DNA of 64,000 nt from Siphonodentalium dalli (GCA_032622095.1 CP136064.1:140571954-140635953); one strand, 5' to 3'. Positions 45,991-57,901 are shown, counted from the first letter of the stretch. Notes: generated by a model from the letters alone, not told the origin. Program-made: numbers and translations.

Positions 45991-46769
45991 TCAAGTATAT
46001 AAACAGTGAACAGGTGGGTCAGTTCGGTAAACACTTAAATTGGTAGCTGTAACGAACCGAAAACCTATTAATAACTGATCGCCAATGGATTGTATATTAC
46101 CTAACAATAATATGATCATACGTAAACGTAATAACGCCCACGTAGTTTAAATCTATATGGCAGTTTGCGATCCAAAATGCAGTTATAATAACAACCGCTT
46201 TTGAATTATCCCGGTATCGAAATTAGTCGATGAAATTTCTGAGACGGAAATAAAGACATTTTTCCCGTGTTCAAATAGAACTTTCGAAGAGGTGTTCTTT
46301 TGTGCGACACTTTTCATATTTTCACAACACGGTATCTACTCGATGTGTCTATACTGGTAACACCGAATATCTGGTCTGCTTGATATCGTGGAGATATAAT
46401 AAAATTACATTACAATATGCTCCAAGTTGTGTGTTGAAGTTCGGCAGCGTTGACAAAATTCACACCGATAATGTGACTTATAAGTTAATAAGAAAGTGAT
46501 GTGACACATAACCGCACTACATGTGGAGTGATTACAGTGTGTGCTGCACTATGTATAGCCCAGGATATGTTGCTACACAGCTAAGTCATGTAGTCCCAAA
46601 ATATCCAACGTCTATTCAAATCTGATATGCAAATGCTCATTTGCATAAGTTGGAGGGAATTGAGTGAGCACATGGTGACGTCATACAGTATAGTACAGTT
46701 CACAATCTGAAGGAACAACAGCCTGTTACAGTCATGTCGCAAGTATAATGGCTGCTCTTCCCATATACC
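45991..46769. other. Spacer without recognised feature
   Basis: AT-rich; no domain-bearing ORF or repeat landmarks. Confidence 0.4.
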
Positions 46770-49000
46770 AATTCAAGAACACATTGTGGCATTAAGAACT
46801 AACCACGATTGAACACAGTGACATTAACGGATTGACAGACCCATGTCATCGTGTATGTCGCAAACATATGAACGCATTCATTTGACATTATCTCAATATG
46901 TGGGATATATACACAAAACTGCACGCGTGTGTTACTGGTGTCAGTATATCGAACGATTGCAATATGTAAGGACAGCACGTTCAGTCAATACCCTAAGTGG
47001 TATCCTTACGCGACGCAGGCATGCACATGCATAATCACCAAAATTCAGTCATACCAGAGTCGAGATTATTGTACCCAATTACAATTTTTTGTCAACGTTA
47101 AGGCTTTATTTGTTTGTGTGTAATGCGTTCCTACATCAATATTTGTACACTGCGCTACTACGTCAATAAAGCAATTTTCAGTCAATATATACCAGATGTG
47201 TTGATCAATGTCGCAACCATGTGGGCGCACCTTCCGGAATATCGACTTATCCCAACTCTGGAACGCAATGTGAAATTAAGAACTATATATAGCCACGATT
47301 GAATACAGTATACCACTACCGGTTGGACAGACTATTAAAATAACTAGTGCATGTCGCAAGCATATGGATGCACTTATGACACGATATCAATATCGCACAC
47401 TTGGTATGGAATATATACACAAATCCGCGCGTGTTGGTTACTGTTGTCAGTATATCGGACGAGTTCAATGGTGTAATATAGCACAATCTGCCAAAAAACA
47501 TTATTGTTCTCCTTAAGAGGCGCATGCATGAGTGGCATACACTATCGGCCAGTAACACACATTTGGGTCTGTTTACCACACGCTCGACCGATATATTCTA
47601 ACTGACTCTTCCCCACCGATGTCTCTACATCCCTGCAAGATGAATGTTGCCTGCCACTGTTTCTTCAATGAAAGTGCTCAATTTCAGGTAAAAAACGCAT
47701 AGATTTAACCATAAACCAGGAAATGTTAAGCATTTTAGTGACTTCATTTGTATTGTTCTTGCGATAATTGCCATAGCTGTTTAAATTTAATACGGACACC
47801 AAACACCATCAGCACCAACATTCAGTCATACACGTAGTCGAGAATTATGCACCCAATTACTGGTTATGTAACCATTTTAAGGCTTTATTATTTTTGTACA
47901 ATAGTTTGTGCACTGCGCTACTACGTCGATAAAGCAATTTTCAGTCCATATGCCAGGATGCATTGATCAATGTCTCAACCATGTGAGCGCCCCTTCCGGA
48001 ATATCGACTTATCCCAACTCTCGAACGCAATGTGAAATAGTATACCACTAACGGATTGTCAAAACTATTACCATACTGTATGTCGCACGCATATGGACGC
48101 ACTTGACACGATATCAATATCACACGCTTGGTATGGAATATATACACAAAATCGCAGGCGCGAGTTACTGTTGCCCGTATATCGGACGAGTGCAATGCCG
48201 TAATGATCGCACGATTGGTCAAATACAAATGGTTATCCTTACGCGACGTATGCAAGTATGTCATATACTAGGGGCCAGTAACACACATATATGCGGGGCT
48301 GTTAACCACACGCTGGAGCGCCATATTCTAACTGACCCTTCCCCACAAGTGTCTCTACATGTTGCTTAACACTGTTTCTTCAATAAAAGTGCAAAATATC
48401 AAGTTCTAAACTCATAGATTTAACCACACAACCTGGAAATTTTAAGCATTTTAGTGACTATTTGTATTTTTCCAGCAATATCTGTTTAACCTTTTAATGA
48501 TGGGAGCTCCACTGTTGCAGCATTAAAGACCATGTGCCAGTGCCTTCTCTTATATATGGATCCTCGTATATATATGTAAGAGAATGTGTTGGCACATGAT
48601 TTTCGCAATATTTCCGGAAACTCAGTCTTGAAAGTGTTAAATTTAATGGACACCAAACATTATCAGCATCAAAACTCTGTATAGCAGGTTGCGTCGAGAA
48701 CACTTACTGGTTATGTCACAATTCTAAGGCCGTATTATATATTTTTTTAATGCGTTCTTTCGTCACTTATTTTCACACTGCGCTGGTACATCGATAACGG
48801 ACTTTCAGTCTAATTCTAGCATGCGTTGATCAATGTCGCAACCATATGGGCGTCCCTTCCGGAATATCCACATACCCAACTCTGGAACGCATTATGAAAT
48901 TAAGAAATAGCCACCATTGAACTTCGTACTACTAATGGATGGACAGAATATTTCCATAGTGTATGTAGCGAGCATATGAACGCACTTGCCATCATGGTAT
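46770..49000 (+). repeat. Long-unit tandem array (about 0.48-0.86 kb per unit)
   Basis: AACTCTnGAACGC starts units at 47254, 48016 and 48878 (intervals 762 and 862); a diverged, shortened unit begins near 46772. Shared order: GAACGCAATGTGAAAT, ATATACACAAA, TCAGTATATCGnACGA, CCTTACGCGACG, GTGTCTCTACAT, TTTAAGCATTTTAGTGAC and ACTGCGCTACTACGTCGAT. The last unit stops near 49000. No conserved ORF across units. A hairpin (CATGTGCCAG... with TTGGCACATG) at 48531-48599 is found only in unit 3. Confidence 0.8.
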
Positions 49001-49109
49001 TTTATAAACAATACAAATAATAAGATACTCAAATGACTTTTGAAATCCTAAGGGGATGACAAATAAGAAATCAAGATAAATTTACCCAAAATAACAAACG
49101 AAGTTGAAC

Positions 49110-49323
49110 GAACTCGTATAAAGAGAGCCCAGGTGTGTTTAACCGTAAATACCCGCCCATATAATCATTGATCATTCATATCCGTCTTCCAGATAAGCAG
49201 GCCTTGTTTACCCTTTGTTGTCCATATTCTGATATCCTTGAGGGAGGGGGGGGGTACGTAACACATCTAGCAAATTTTACCAAGATAATTAACAAACTAG
49301 TATACACATAGCCTAGGGTGGAT
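49110..49323 (+). repeat. Diverged direct repeat, left part
   Basis: CATATAATCATTGATCATTC... TATCCGTCTTCCAG... GCCTTGTTTACCCTT resembles 49700-49860. The family M element sits exactly between the two. Confidence 0.5.
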
Positions 49324-49699
49324 TTAAAGGTACTCAATCCGATAAGACGCGCCTAAATTATTATTTCTTTGGCTTCGTGGGTAAAAAATATTTGATTCGA
49401 GTCGAGGAACCCACCCATCAAACCTCAGAGTGATCAGATATCGATATTTGAAGTTTGTTATTTCTCGAGATGTGTAATAATATGTGGCCCAGAAACACGT
49501 GATCAAACGGAGGATCTCGGACAAAATTGCGGATGAAGATGGATATATAATAACTCTAAAAAAACCGCATTATTTTGTTGCGATAAATAGATTCTGATAA
49601 CTAAAGCGTATGTTGAAGAAATGTTGTTGTTGTTGTTGTTGTTGTTGTATCTTTATCGCATAGGGACCGGCGGCGTTTGATCGGATTGAGTACCTTTAA
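49324..49699. mobile_element. TTAA-flanked MITE, family M, copy 4
   Basis: TTAAAGGTACTCAATCCGAT at the left and ATCGGATTGAGTACCTTTAA at the right: perfect 20-base inverted ends, the best preserved termini in the window. Contains a (TTG)n run at 49622-49648 near the right end. Confidence 0.85.
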
Positions 49700-50250
49700 C
49701 TGTCAATACTCGCTCATATATAACCAGCATTCCTATCCGTCTTCCCAGTTATCAGACCTTGTTGACCCTTGGTTGCCCACGCTCTGAGATCATGGGGGTG
49801 GTACGTGAAAATCGGGAAAATTTTACCAAGTAATGAACAAACTCGTATAGTCAGAGCCCGGGCTTGGAGTCGATCTCCACATCACGTCTCGTTGAGAAGG
49901 TGAGATCCCGGATGAGACTAAAAGTAAGTAATGCTTTATTCTAAGCTCAGCCAATTGGTAATTGGAAAACATATAATACACTATGTACAAATGAGAACGC
50001 TCCGGTCTAAATATTTGAAAATACACATGGAAACATTAAATGGTCCTCATAAAAGCCGAACATAACCGAACACAACCGAACATAACCGAAGAAACGTGAA
50101 TTTCGTTACTTATTCCTTATTCCTTATTCCTTATTCGCAAAATATCGGAAAGTGTGGCAAATGGCCCAAAATTCGTAAGTTGCCAGGTGTATGGGCGGCC
50201 ATTTGGTCGGAAATTACATGAAATAAAAGTTAGTAGTGGTTTGTGAAAAC
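49700..50250. repeat. Direct repeat, right part, and two short tandem repeats
   Basis: 49700-49860 matches 49110-49323. At 50055-50090 a 10-base unit (AACCGAACAT-like) recurs about four times, and TTATTCC recurs four times at 50110-50136. Confidence 0.6.
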
Positions 50251-50842
50251 AATAGTCTCTATTTTCAAACCAATAGTCGTTCTTGGATTCAATAAGAGAC
50301 AGTTCCGTTTCAATAGCCATATTTTCTTAATCAATGGCAATCTATTTCAAACCAATAGACTCCATTTCCAAACCAATAATCGTTCTTGGATTCAATAAGA
50401 GACAGTTCCGTTTTAATACATATAGATTCGTAATCAATGTTGACCGATGCAAAATTAATGTTCTATTTTAATTTAATAGTAGTCACTGTTCAACTAATAT
50501 CTAATAACACACAATTAGTAAGATTCGCGCATATTCAATAAACGTACATTCCGTTTCAATAGCCATATTTTCTTAATCAATAAAGATATTTCAAACCAAT
50601 AGACGATTTCCCACGAGCAATGATTATCGTTATAAATCTAATAGACCTTGTCATTATTATCACCAACGCACAATTAATAACGTTCTATTTAAATTCAATA
50701 GGTTTCGTATTCGAATCAATATCTAATAGCGGAATCAACTATTTCCGGTCAAACAAATGACTAAAAATGCAGAATTAATGGACAAGTCTACAGAATTAAT
50801 AGCTTCCGTTTACAAACCAATGAACAATTCCTGAATTAACGC
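50251..50842. repeat. Degenerate tandem array phased at 21 nt
   Basis: AAT (rarely AGT or AAC) recurs at 50251, 50272, 50291, 50312, 50333, 50354, 50375, 50394, 50415, 50436, 50457, 50475, 50496 and so on to 50838. Of 28 intervals, 18 are exactly 21 bases; most others are 18-20 and one is 36. Unit interiors are mostly different, with a preference for TTC, ATC, ACC or ATT before the AAT. A three-unit block (TCGTTCTTGGATTC, AATAAGAGACAGTTCCGTTT) recurs at 50277 and 50380, giving a ~103-base higher-order repeat. Confidence 0.8.
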
Positions 50843-52215
50843 TAGGGGCGCTGGCCACCAATTTTGTTGAGTCACGTGATGGACCGCAAAATCCGTGACG
50901 TCACCGTGGGATATCACCCCCCCCCCCCCCCCCCCGATAAAAAAAAATTCAATTTCTCGCACATTTTCTCGTCAAAAACATTAAAATTGCGATGGTATAC
51001 GGATTGTGGACTATATTCTGCGTCTGTAGCAGATACCGAAGATGCATTTGAGAGGTTCTTTTTTAAATATTGACCCATATTACATGAAGCAGAATGCCGA
51101 TGAAGATCTGAGGATAGTCACGAAGACAGCTGGACAGAAATTTAGTGCCAACAATCATTGAATCGATCAAATTATACATCCAGACAACTATCAAATTATC
51201 AATGTCATTCATTGTTGACGACGATTGTCATAATAACTGACTGTTATTCAACTTATTCTACAAATGAAGAATCTAATTCTAAAAAAAAAAAGGAAAATAA
51301 AGCAACCGAATTTGAGGACTGTATCACTGTCACCCAGTAGCTATCACTCGTTCACTGTCCGTGTTACTGTGATTGTCACTGTTCTCAGTGTTGCAGGGAT
51401 TGTCTTGTCAAAATCCGGTGGAGAACTTAGGATGTGTGTGACAAGTACTAACAACAACAGCAGTATGAATATGATTATGTCAACAACAACAACAACATCT
51501 CTAACACCGTAATATAATTGTTCGATCTACTGCGTACTAGCACTGTACATTACGACGATTTCTTTTTAAAAACAACCATTGAGTGTAACCGCCTTGAACA
51601 GTCAGATGTTGATTCAGGCGATCGGTAACACTGAATGTCTGAAGGATTTATTAAATATGGATTCTATTTTCATACGAGTGCCGTGGGATAGGATTCTGAA
51701 CATTGCTGGAGCATTGATCGAGTACACCTGACAGTGCTCAATCTCAGAACTCAATCATAAGCCAATTAGAACAGAGGTCATGTCAACTTACAGGTTGCAT
51801 TATACATGTATATATTGTGACCACATAAATGATATACAACTACAGTGACTTCTTCATTATTTCAGTATTCGATACCATAAACATGGTCGTTCCATACCAT
51901 ATTTTTTGGTTGTTACATACCGGATTGTTTGGTTACTTTTTTTATTTCGTACATTGTAGAAAATCATTTATTTGTTTCCATATGATGTGACATACATATA
52001 TAGTAACATGGTACAAAATGACCAATTGATTTCCTACATGGTACGAAACGACCAAACAATAAGGTACGAAACTACCAAAAATATGGTACGAAACTACCAA
52101 AAATGTTGTACGAAATGACTTAAGACGATACAAAACGTCCTGTACCCATTTATATCTCCTCGGCAAGGGTAACAACCAGACAGTGACCCTGTAGACTAGC
52201 AGCGCCAACATCGTT
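50843..52215. other. Interval with poly-C tract and no recognised gene
   Basis: A 19-base C run at 50917-50935 follows GTGACGTCACC, a CRE-like palindrome (50895-50905). A 69-codon frame from 50864 passes through the C run as polyproline and is not credible as a whole. (CAA)n near 51481-51496. Nothing else recognised. Confidence 0.4.
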
Positions 52216-52333
52216 GGTTTGATATTAGGCCCTATATCACCCTGAGGTAACCTCATATCACAATCAGCCTGACGTCGAAGGCTGATATGAGGTTACTGAG
52301 GGCTGAAATCAGGCCTATAATATCAAACAAACC
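52216..52333. repeat. 118-bp hairpin
   Basis: GGTTTGATATTAGGCC at the left and GGCCTATAATATCAAAC at the right pair, with an inner pair around GAGGTAACCTCATATCA and TGATATGAGGTTAC; centre at GACGTC. Confidence 0.8.
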
Positions 52334-52587
52334 AAGTAATACCCTATCTATTAATTACGGTAGTTCGCCTCTTTGTAACAGTGTAATATTGACAACTCTT
52401 TCAAATGAGTGGCATCACAAAAAATTGGTATATATGCCTTATCTAACAGTGAAATAGAATTACACCATGTCATAAATCCATACCGTGTATTACTCGGATC
52501 CGTGATGTCATAAAATCATATTATTGTAATTAGTGATGTCGTAAAATGATATTACTCGATTTAAGGCAAATTGAAGTGATATTCACC

Positions 52588-52951
52588 TAAGGTAGCAATA
52601 CACGATTTCTGGCCATTTTCACCATTTTGACGGGGGTACTGTATTACAACCTTCTGCTGCACCATGGTCATTGATAAACAGAACATGAGTGTTTGGTTAC
52701 AAGATACAGAAATGGTCAGAGGATAATTCGTCTGTCTTTTGGAAAAAATTGCATCATCACAAGTAGAATTATCTCCCCTAGACTGATTTTTTAAAATCTT
52801 CATTTTAGCCATTTTTTGATCGAAATTGGCCGTTTTCGGTCGCATAGCTAACCATGACAGAGCGAATGTCAGTCTATAATCACCTTATGAGCTGATAGAC
52901 CCGAGATATATGTCAGATATACAACCCATGAAATCGTGTATTGCTACCTTA
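52588..52951. mobile_element. TTAA-flanked MITE, family N, complete copy
   Basis: Perfect inverted ends TAAGGTAGCAATACACGATT / AATCGTGTATTGCTACCTTA at 52588 and 52951. The outer sequence reads CTAA at the left and TTAA at the right, consistent with a TTAA target. The 94-codon minus ORF inside is part of the repeat. Non-autonomous. Confidence 0.8.
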
Positions 52952-53468
52952 AAGGAAAAGTAGAGTTACCCCCCTTGAGCGATAACTCATTTTCCGAGTT
53001 CCTTGGGTAGTGGCGATTAATTTGATATATGACATGTATAGGATATATTGTTGAAATAAATTTTATTCACAAAGCAACATGCCTTGGGTAATAGTCATTT
53101 CAGCCATTTCCAGTCTGCAGTTCACGGTGACCTGGATATCTCAGATTTACCACTTATAGGTCAGACCATGGAGTCAAATTATTCTAGACATGTAATGCAT
53201 CTATTTCTAGTAAAATTCCATCACTCAGTGTTACAAGTTAGTTATTCATATTGCAGATTCCATATTTATTTTCAATTCTGGAACACCACCCACCCCCTCC
53301 TTCCAAGGGAAATAATCAACAGGTGCCTGGAAATGTCAAAAGTTAGTTCCCTTTGTTGCACCCATGGCAACGTATTGTAATGACATCATTCTTTATTATT
53401 GTTTTGCTCTATGGTGTTCCAATTCTTTACATACAAACTCGAACAATTATTTGTTTATCTCCAACACA
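52952..53468. other. Interval upstream of the transposase relic
   Basis: Begins AAGGAAAAGTAGAGTTACCC; may be the 5' non-coding end of the Mutator-like element, but no terminal inverted repeat was found. The 98-codon ORF at 53084 has no recognised domain. Confidence 0.35.
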
Positions 53469-55254
53469 ATGAAAAAGAAAAAAAAATCAAGGTTTCAAAG
53501 ATGGCACGGTGCCAATTAGATGGTGTAATACACCATCTGATAAGCAACATGAAGAGAGGGCTGATTCTAATTCTCAGGATAAAAATCGAAGTGGAGAAAA
53601 AATTACGGTTCTTAGACACAAGCGCACTGATGAATATTTAGAAGCATGCAACATGGCGAGTGATGGGATTCTACCCGGGAAACTTCGGCCCATTAATTTG
53701 CCACCTGATGAGACCCAATGTGAAATTGACAGCACGTATGAAAATCATATTGTGAATCTGAACAAAATTAATTCAGCTTATGCTTCATTCTTTGATATTC
53801 ACAATAAACGGGAAATGTCAACGGCCAATTCCAGAAATGGCAATCTGCCAGAAACTAGGCATTTGTGTTTATGCCAAAATAAAGTGCGTGTCCTGCCAGA
53901 TGGAAGGAGTCCGCAGTGTTTTGTCTGATACATCAGCTAAATCTTCAAGGGGATTGCCTGCAGGTGGACTGAATGATCGGTTATGCTTATCCATGCTCAA
54001 GAGCAAAGTCGGACCATCGGACATATGTCTTATTTTGAGTTGTCTGAACATTCACTGCTGTCCAATCGTCTCAGCAAATTCTGCGACAAAACTGTCGAAA
54101 TGAACACCGATTCCATGCAACAGAATCAGATATTCTTGCAAAGTACACGAAATCTGCTGACCGAAAACAATAACATTGATGTTTCTGTTGACACGGCTTA
54201 TAATAATCGCCCACAAGCTGGCTGTGAAGCTGCTACACAGTCGGTTTCTGTCGTCACAGAGCAGAATACATCAAGAAAGTTACCGCTCGCAATGTCAGTT
54301 TCGAACAAGTTATGCACAAAGAGATTGTGTAAACATACCGATCGCTCGTTTTGCAACAGGAATGTCTCACTAGACAACTCAATTGCGTCGACTGAGTCCT
54401 CAATGGCAAAAATGTCATTAAATTCCATAAATGATGCCGGTCTTGTTCGCGTCCAATCAGTTACAACTGACGCCAGTTCCCAACTCCAGAAAACTGTCCG
54501 AGACCTTTCAACGACATCGGCGCCAATAGCACACTTCACTTGTTTTATTCATTCATTACGAACCCTGCAAAAGAGAATACAGAAACTGAAATTAACTACC
54601 AAACCTGCAGTTTAAGGGGGAGAAAAATCACCATTCGTAAAGAAACTGTCGTCAAGTATACGCAACCGAGTAAGAATGGAGCTTGTTCGCATCAGGAAAT
54701 TGTTTCGAGATAAGGACAAATTTGTAACAAAAGCATATAAGGCCATTCAGAACATAACACCTTGTTTCACAAACAACCACAAGAAATGTCCAGCATCATC
54801 ACTGGTCTGTAAGGCGCATCTAAAATCATACACCACAAAACATCTTCCATTTTCGCGTCACGTACATGTAATAAAATGTGACCAGATAATAATACAGAAC
54901 GAATTGGAAAAATATTTCTCACTCAATATGCTGCAGAAGCTCAGCCGTTTATATGATACAAACAAAAATGAAAGTATCAACCATCGTATTTTCACGTACG
55001 CACCAAAAAGCACCCTATGGAGCAGAAACTTTCAAGGACTGTGCCATTCTGCGGTTCACTCGACCACCCACGGAGCAGGAAAATCCCTCATTTTATTGGC
55101 AAAATCTGTTGGTGTCACTTGCCACGACAAAGACCCAATGACCGTTCAATTGAAAAAAAGAGACAGAATGGCTTTCTATCATTCAAGACGCCAGTCGCAG
55201 AATGAATACAAACATCAACGATATATCAGTCGAAAAAAAAAATGTAATCGTTAA
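53469..55254 (+). pseudogene. Mutator-like transposase relic
   Basis: Three same-strand frames assemble one protein of about 590 residues. The N-terminal part (53509-53820) is basic, then CEIDSTYENHIVNLNKINSA. After a shift near 53840 comes GICVYAKIKCVSC and GGLNDRLCLSMLKSKVGPSD. After a second shift near 54060 comes DVSVDTAYNNR (first catalytic Asp, codon at 54190), VQSVTTDASSQL (second Asp, 54469) and FTCFIHSLRTLQ. There is one in-frame TAA at 54613, then CFTNNHKKCPASSLVC (the HxxC...C element), TNKNESINHRIF (candidate third acidic residue, 54970) and RNFQGLCHSAVHS. This matches the Mutator-like DDE transposase domain common in lophotrochozoan genomes. Two frameshifts and one stop show decay. 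It would bind element ends and catalyse cut-and-paste transposition in the nucleus. Terminal repeats of its own element are not identified. Confidence 0.75.
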
Positions 55255-55330
55255 ATAAAAACATACCGGTAAATATTTCGATTTGGGGAATAAAAAATAT
55301 ACTATTTTTTACCATGGATTGAATGCTCAC

Positions 55331-55854
55331 TCACCGTATCAAAGATTGTAAAGTTGACAAAATATATCGTTGATGTTTGTTGTTGTCATTTTTAAAGTTT
55401 ATCAGAGATTTATATATGTATCTTACCTGCCGATATAACCATAACATGCACGAACGATAGCCTCTATGACCATTACACGCCATGTTGTCCAGGCAGTCTC
55501 TGCGGTCTCTGCGGGCTCCAGCGATATATGAGTTGGGTTGACACAGTCCTTGTTGTGGCATAAATGAGACGCATGCTCTGACGGTGTCAATGGCACTTGG
55601 TGATGGACAAAGTAGGCGAGTCGATGTGCTGCAACAGTCTGTACTTTGCCATCTAATCTAACACTCAACTTTCCATATCCTTCTCGCACCTGTGCGGTCC
55701 ATAAATGACAACCAGAATAACTTCTTAGGCTGTTACGTATGATCGACTTCCGTAATGAGGCCAGCTTTCTTTCGCTCGAAATGGATTTAAAAATCTGTGA
55801 CATATTACCTGTAACAAGAAGAAATAACACATACACCGGTACTTGTTTTTGCAT
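55331..55854 (-). pseudogene. His-Me finger (I-PpoI-like) homing endonuclease relic
   Basis: The minus-strand frame (55854 to 55423) shows GCHLWTAQVREGYGKLSV, AHRLAYF, ASHLCHNKDCVNPTHISLEP, the order of the zinc-binding-loop homing endonuclease family. His in SHLCH corresponds to the catalytic His, and the Cys, Cys, His of LCHNKDCVNPTH to the first zinc site. The second zinc site (DCLDNMACNGHRGYRSC) is read in a different frame, so a frameshift near 55510 breaks the protein. A tandem CGCAGAGAC duplication lies at that point. The Asn expected between LEP and the second zinc site is not evident. Met18 (codon near 55803) may be the real start; TTCTTCTTGTTACAG just before it resembles a 3' splice site. 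Such enzymes cut specific DNA sites. Tail to tail with the transposase relic. Confidence 0.8.
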
Positions 55855-56388
55855 AACGAAAACATTAAATTTGTGTATGGTGATTCTGTCGATGTTAATT
55901 ATACGAAGTCTCTCGAGTAAAAAAAAGCAAAAAGCGATGCTTTCCCCCTGTATGCCTTAAATTGGCTATATAAGTTATTATAACAGATAAAGGTTGCACC
56001 CCCCCCCCCCCCCCAATTCACTCTCATGTGATTGTTTATCATTAATTTAAATCACATATTTCAGACCCTCAATAACATCTTGCATATACTAGTATGTTGA
56101 TAGTAACAATGGCTAGTGTCCCCTGATATACAGGCACTTGCGGTGTGCTGGCACACAAAATATCACAATCTTCAAAATCATAACAGGTTTTTGCAGGTGG
56201 AATAGTGCGCTATATTTAGTAACATATACCTGTGTACACATGTTTTGGCTTTAATTTTGATTTTTGGAAATGAATGAGATGTCTGAGAAAGGGAAAATGT
56301 GTTTTGCAAAGAATATACAATTCATCCAATGTTGACACGAAAATAGGGAAGATGAATTGACAAAAAATTGGTAATTTGACATGCTTCT
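55855..56388. other. Spacer with poly-C tract
   Basis: C-run at 55999-56014; no other feature recognised. Confidence 0.4.
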
Positions 56389-56723
56389 TTAAGGTAGCAA
56401 TACACGATTTCTGGCCATTTTCACCATTTTGACGGGGGTACTGTATTACAACCTTCTGCTGCACCATGGTCATTGATAAACAGAACATGAGTGTTTGGTT
56501 ACAAGATACAGAAATGGTCAGAGGATAATTCGTCTGTCTTTTGGAAAAAATTGCATCATCACAAGTAGAATTATCTCCCCTAGACTGATTTTTTAAAATC
56601 TTCATTTTAGCCATTTTTTGATCGAAATGGGCCGTTTTCGGTCGCATAGCTAACCATGACAGAGCGAATGTCAGTCTATAATCACCTTATGAGCTGATAG
56701 ACCCGAGATATATGTCAGATATA
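56389..56723. mobile_element. TTAA-flanked MITE, family N, right-truncated copy
   Basis: Starts TTAAGGTAGCAATACACGA. Over ~331 bases it differs from 52593-52921 at only one base I could find (52838 region: AAATTGGCC versus AAATGGGCC). The last ~30 bases with the right terminal repeat are missing, and an unrelated sequence follows GTCAGATATA. Confidence 0.8.
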
Positions 56724-57360
56724 TTGAAAAATAAAAAAAAGTTATCGTAGCAATTTTAAATTTTTTCTCAGAAGTGCAGACGACTGTTTTCAAGGGAGAG
56801 AATTCGAGCTGTTTTCCGGTGGAGTACCACACAGAGCTGGCCGACATCAGATTCCAAAAACATACTTCGTATTCAAATATCATCCCATTTTGTATACTAT
56901 GGTACCTTTATAAAATAATTAAACCATCAAACCGTTACTCCCAGGTATAACAGAGGCTATAAACTGACAGTTATAGCCCTTATATGCTTAAAATCATATT
57001 TTAACAAGCCATACCGTGCAAAAATGTCATATCTAATTAATAATTTTCGAACAAATTTTTGACCGATATACATGTACACTGTAGCCATAATGTAGGAACC
57101 TTCCTTACAAGGGGGTGGTGTCGGAACATACATGTATCAAGGTGGACCCCCTCCCCAATGGGAGACTCTCTATCCATGCCCATTGGAAATAAATTATAAT
57201 GTGCAATGGAATGAATAGCCAATATGTTGCTGGCATTTCATACCATGGAAGTTTGACAGAGATGTTTCGTACCAGGGTTCTGGATATTTCATACCAGTTT
57301 CTGTACATTTCGACAATTCGTACCATTGAGTATACCGGTATTATTTTTTTTTAAATAACA
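56724..57360. other. Spacer without recognised feature
   Basis: AT-rich; short inverted motif around ACCTTTATAAAATAAT; no domain-bearing ORF. Confidence 0.4.
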
Positions 57361-57764
57361 TTAAAGGTACTCAGTCCGATTCGATTGTTCCCATGTCATC
57401 AGATTTCAACAACAACAACATTTTTTGAAATGCCACTTCGTTTACCAGAATCGATTAATGGCCCAAAAATAATGCTAACCAGTCAAATATAGTACATGTA
57501 TACAATTGCCCAAAACCTGTTATTTATCAACATTTTGTTCAACGAAATTTTGGCGGTTTGTCAAATATCTGACACAAAAAAAGCCACTTGCTTTTAGAGT
57601 TATCCATCTTCGTCCGCAATTTGGTCCTAGACCGTCTTCTCGTTGACTTTTTACTGGGCCACTCAAACATTATCGATATCACTCTCAACTCAAATAAATA
57701 TGTTTTACCCCGAAGCCAAGGAAATAGTAATATCCAAGCGTTAATTCGGATTATGCATGTTTAA
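57361..57764. mobile_element. TTAA-flanked MITE, family M, copy 5
   Basis: TTAAAGGTACTCAGTCCGAT at the left; the right end is decayed (TTCGGATTATGCATGTTTAA). Internal blocks TTTTGAAATGCCACTTCG and GTCAAATATCTGACAC match 8091-8542. Confidence 0.7.
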
Positions 57765-57901
57765 CTTTGTCGCGACAATTTAAATTTTGTTTCGCAAAAA
57801 AAAGAAATATGTTAACATGTAAATATCGGGTTGTCATCATCACGAACGTTAAATCATGAACATGTTCGCTTTCATTGGCTTCCCGACATAGCCGTTCTCA
57901 A

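Noticed and set aside
46770-49000. CRISPR-like or rRNA spacer array
   Set aside because: Units are 480-860 bases with no short identical repeats separated by unique spacers, and no rRNA sequence is present.
50864-51073. 69-codon ORF with polyproline
   Set aside because: The proline run is a C homopolymer; no homologous domain and no splice evidence.
52561-52845. 94-codon minus ORF and its longer twin at 56216-56647 as a gene pair
   Set aside because: Both lie inside copies of the same TTAA element; near-identity reflects a recent repeat rather than protein conservation.
52588-56723. Interpretation of the two ~330-bp direct repeats as LTRs of a retrotransposon
   Set aside because: The left copy has its own 21-base inverted ends and a TTAA-like target, and the sequence between encodes a DNA transposase and an endonuclease rather than gag-pol.
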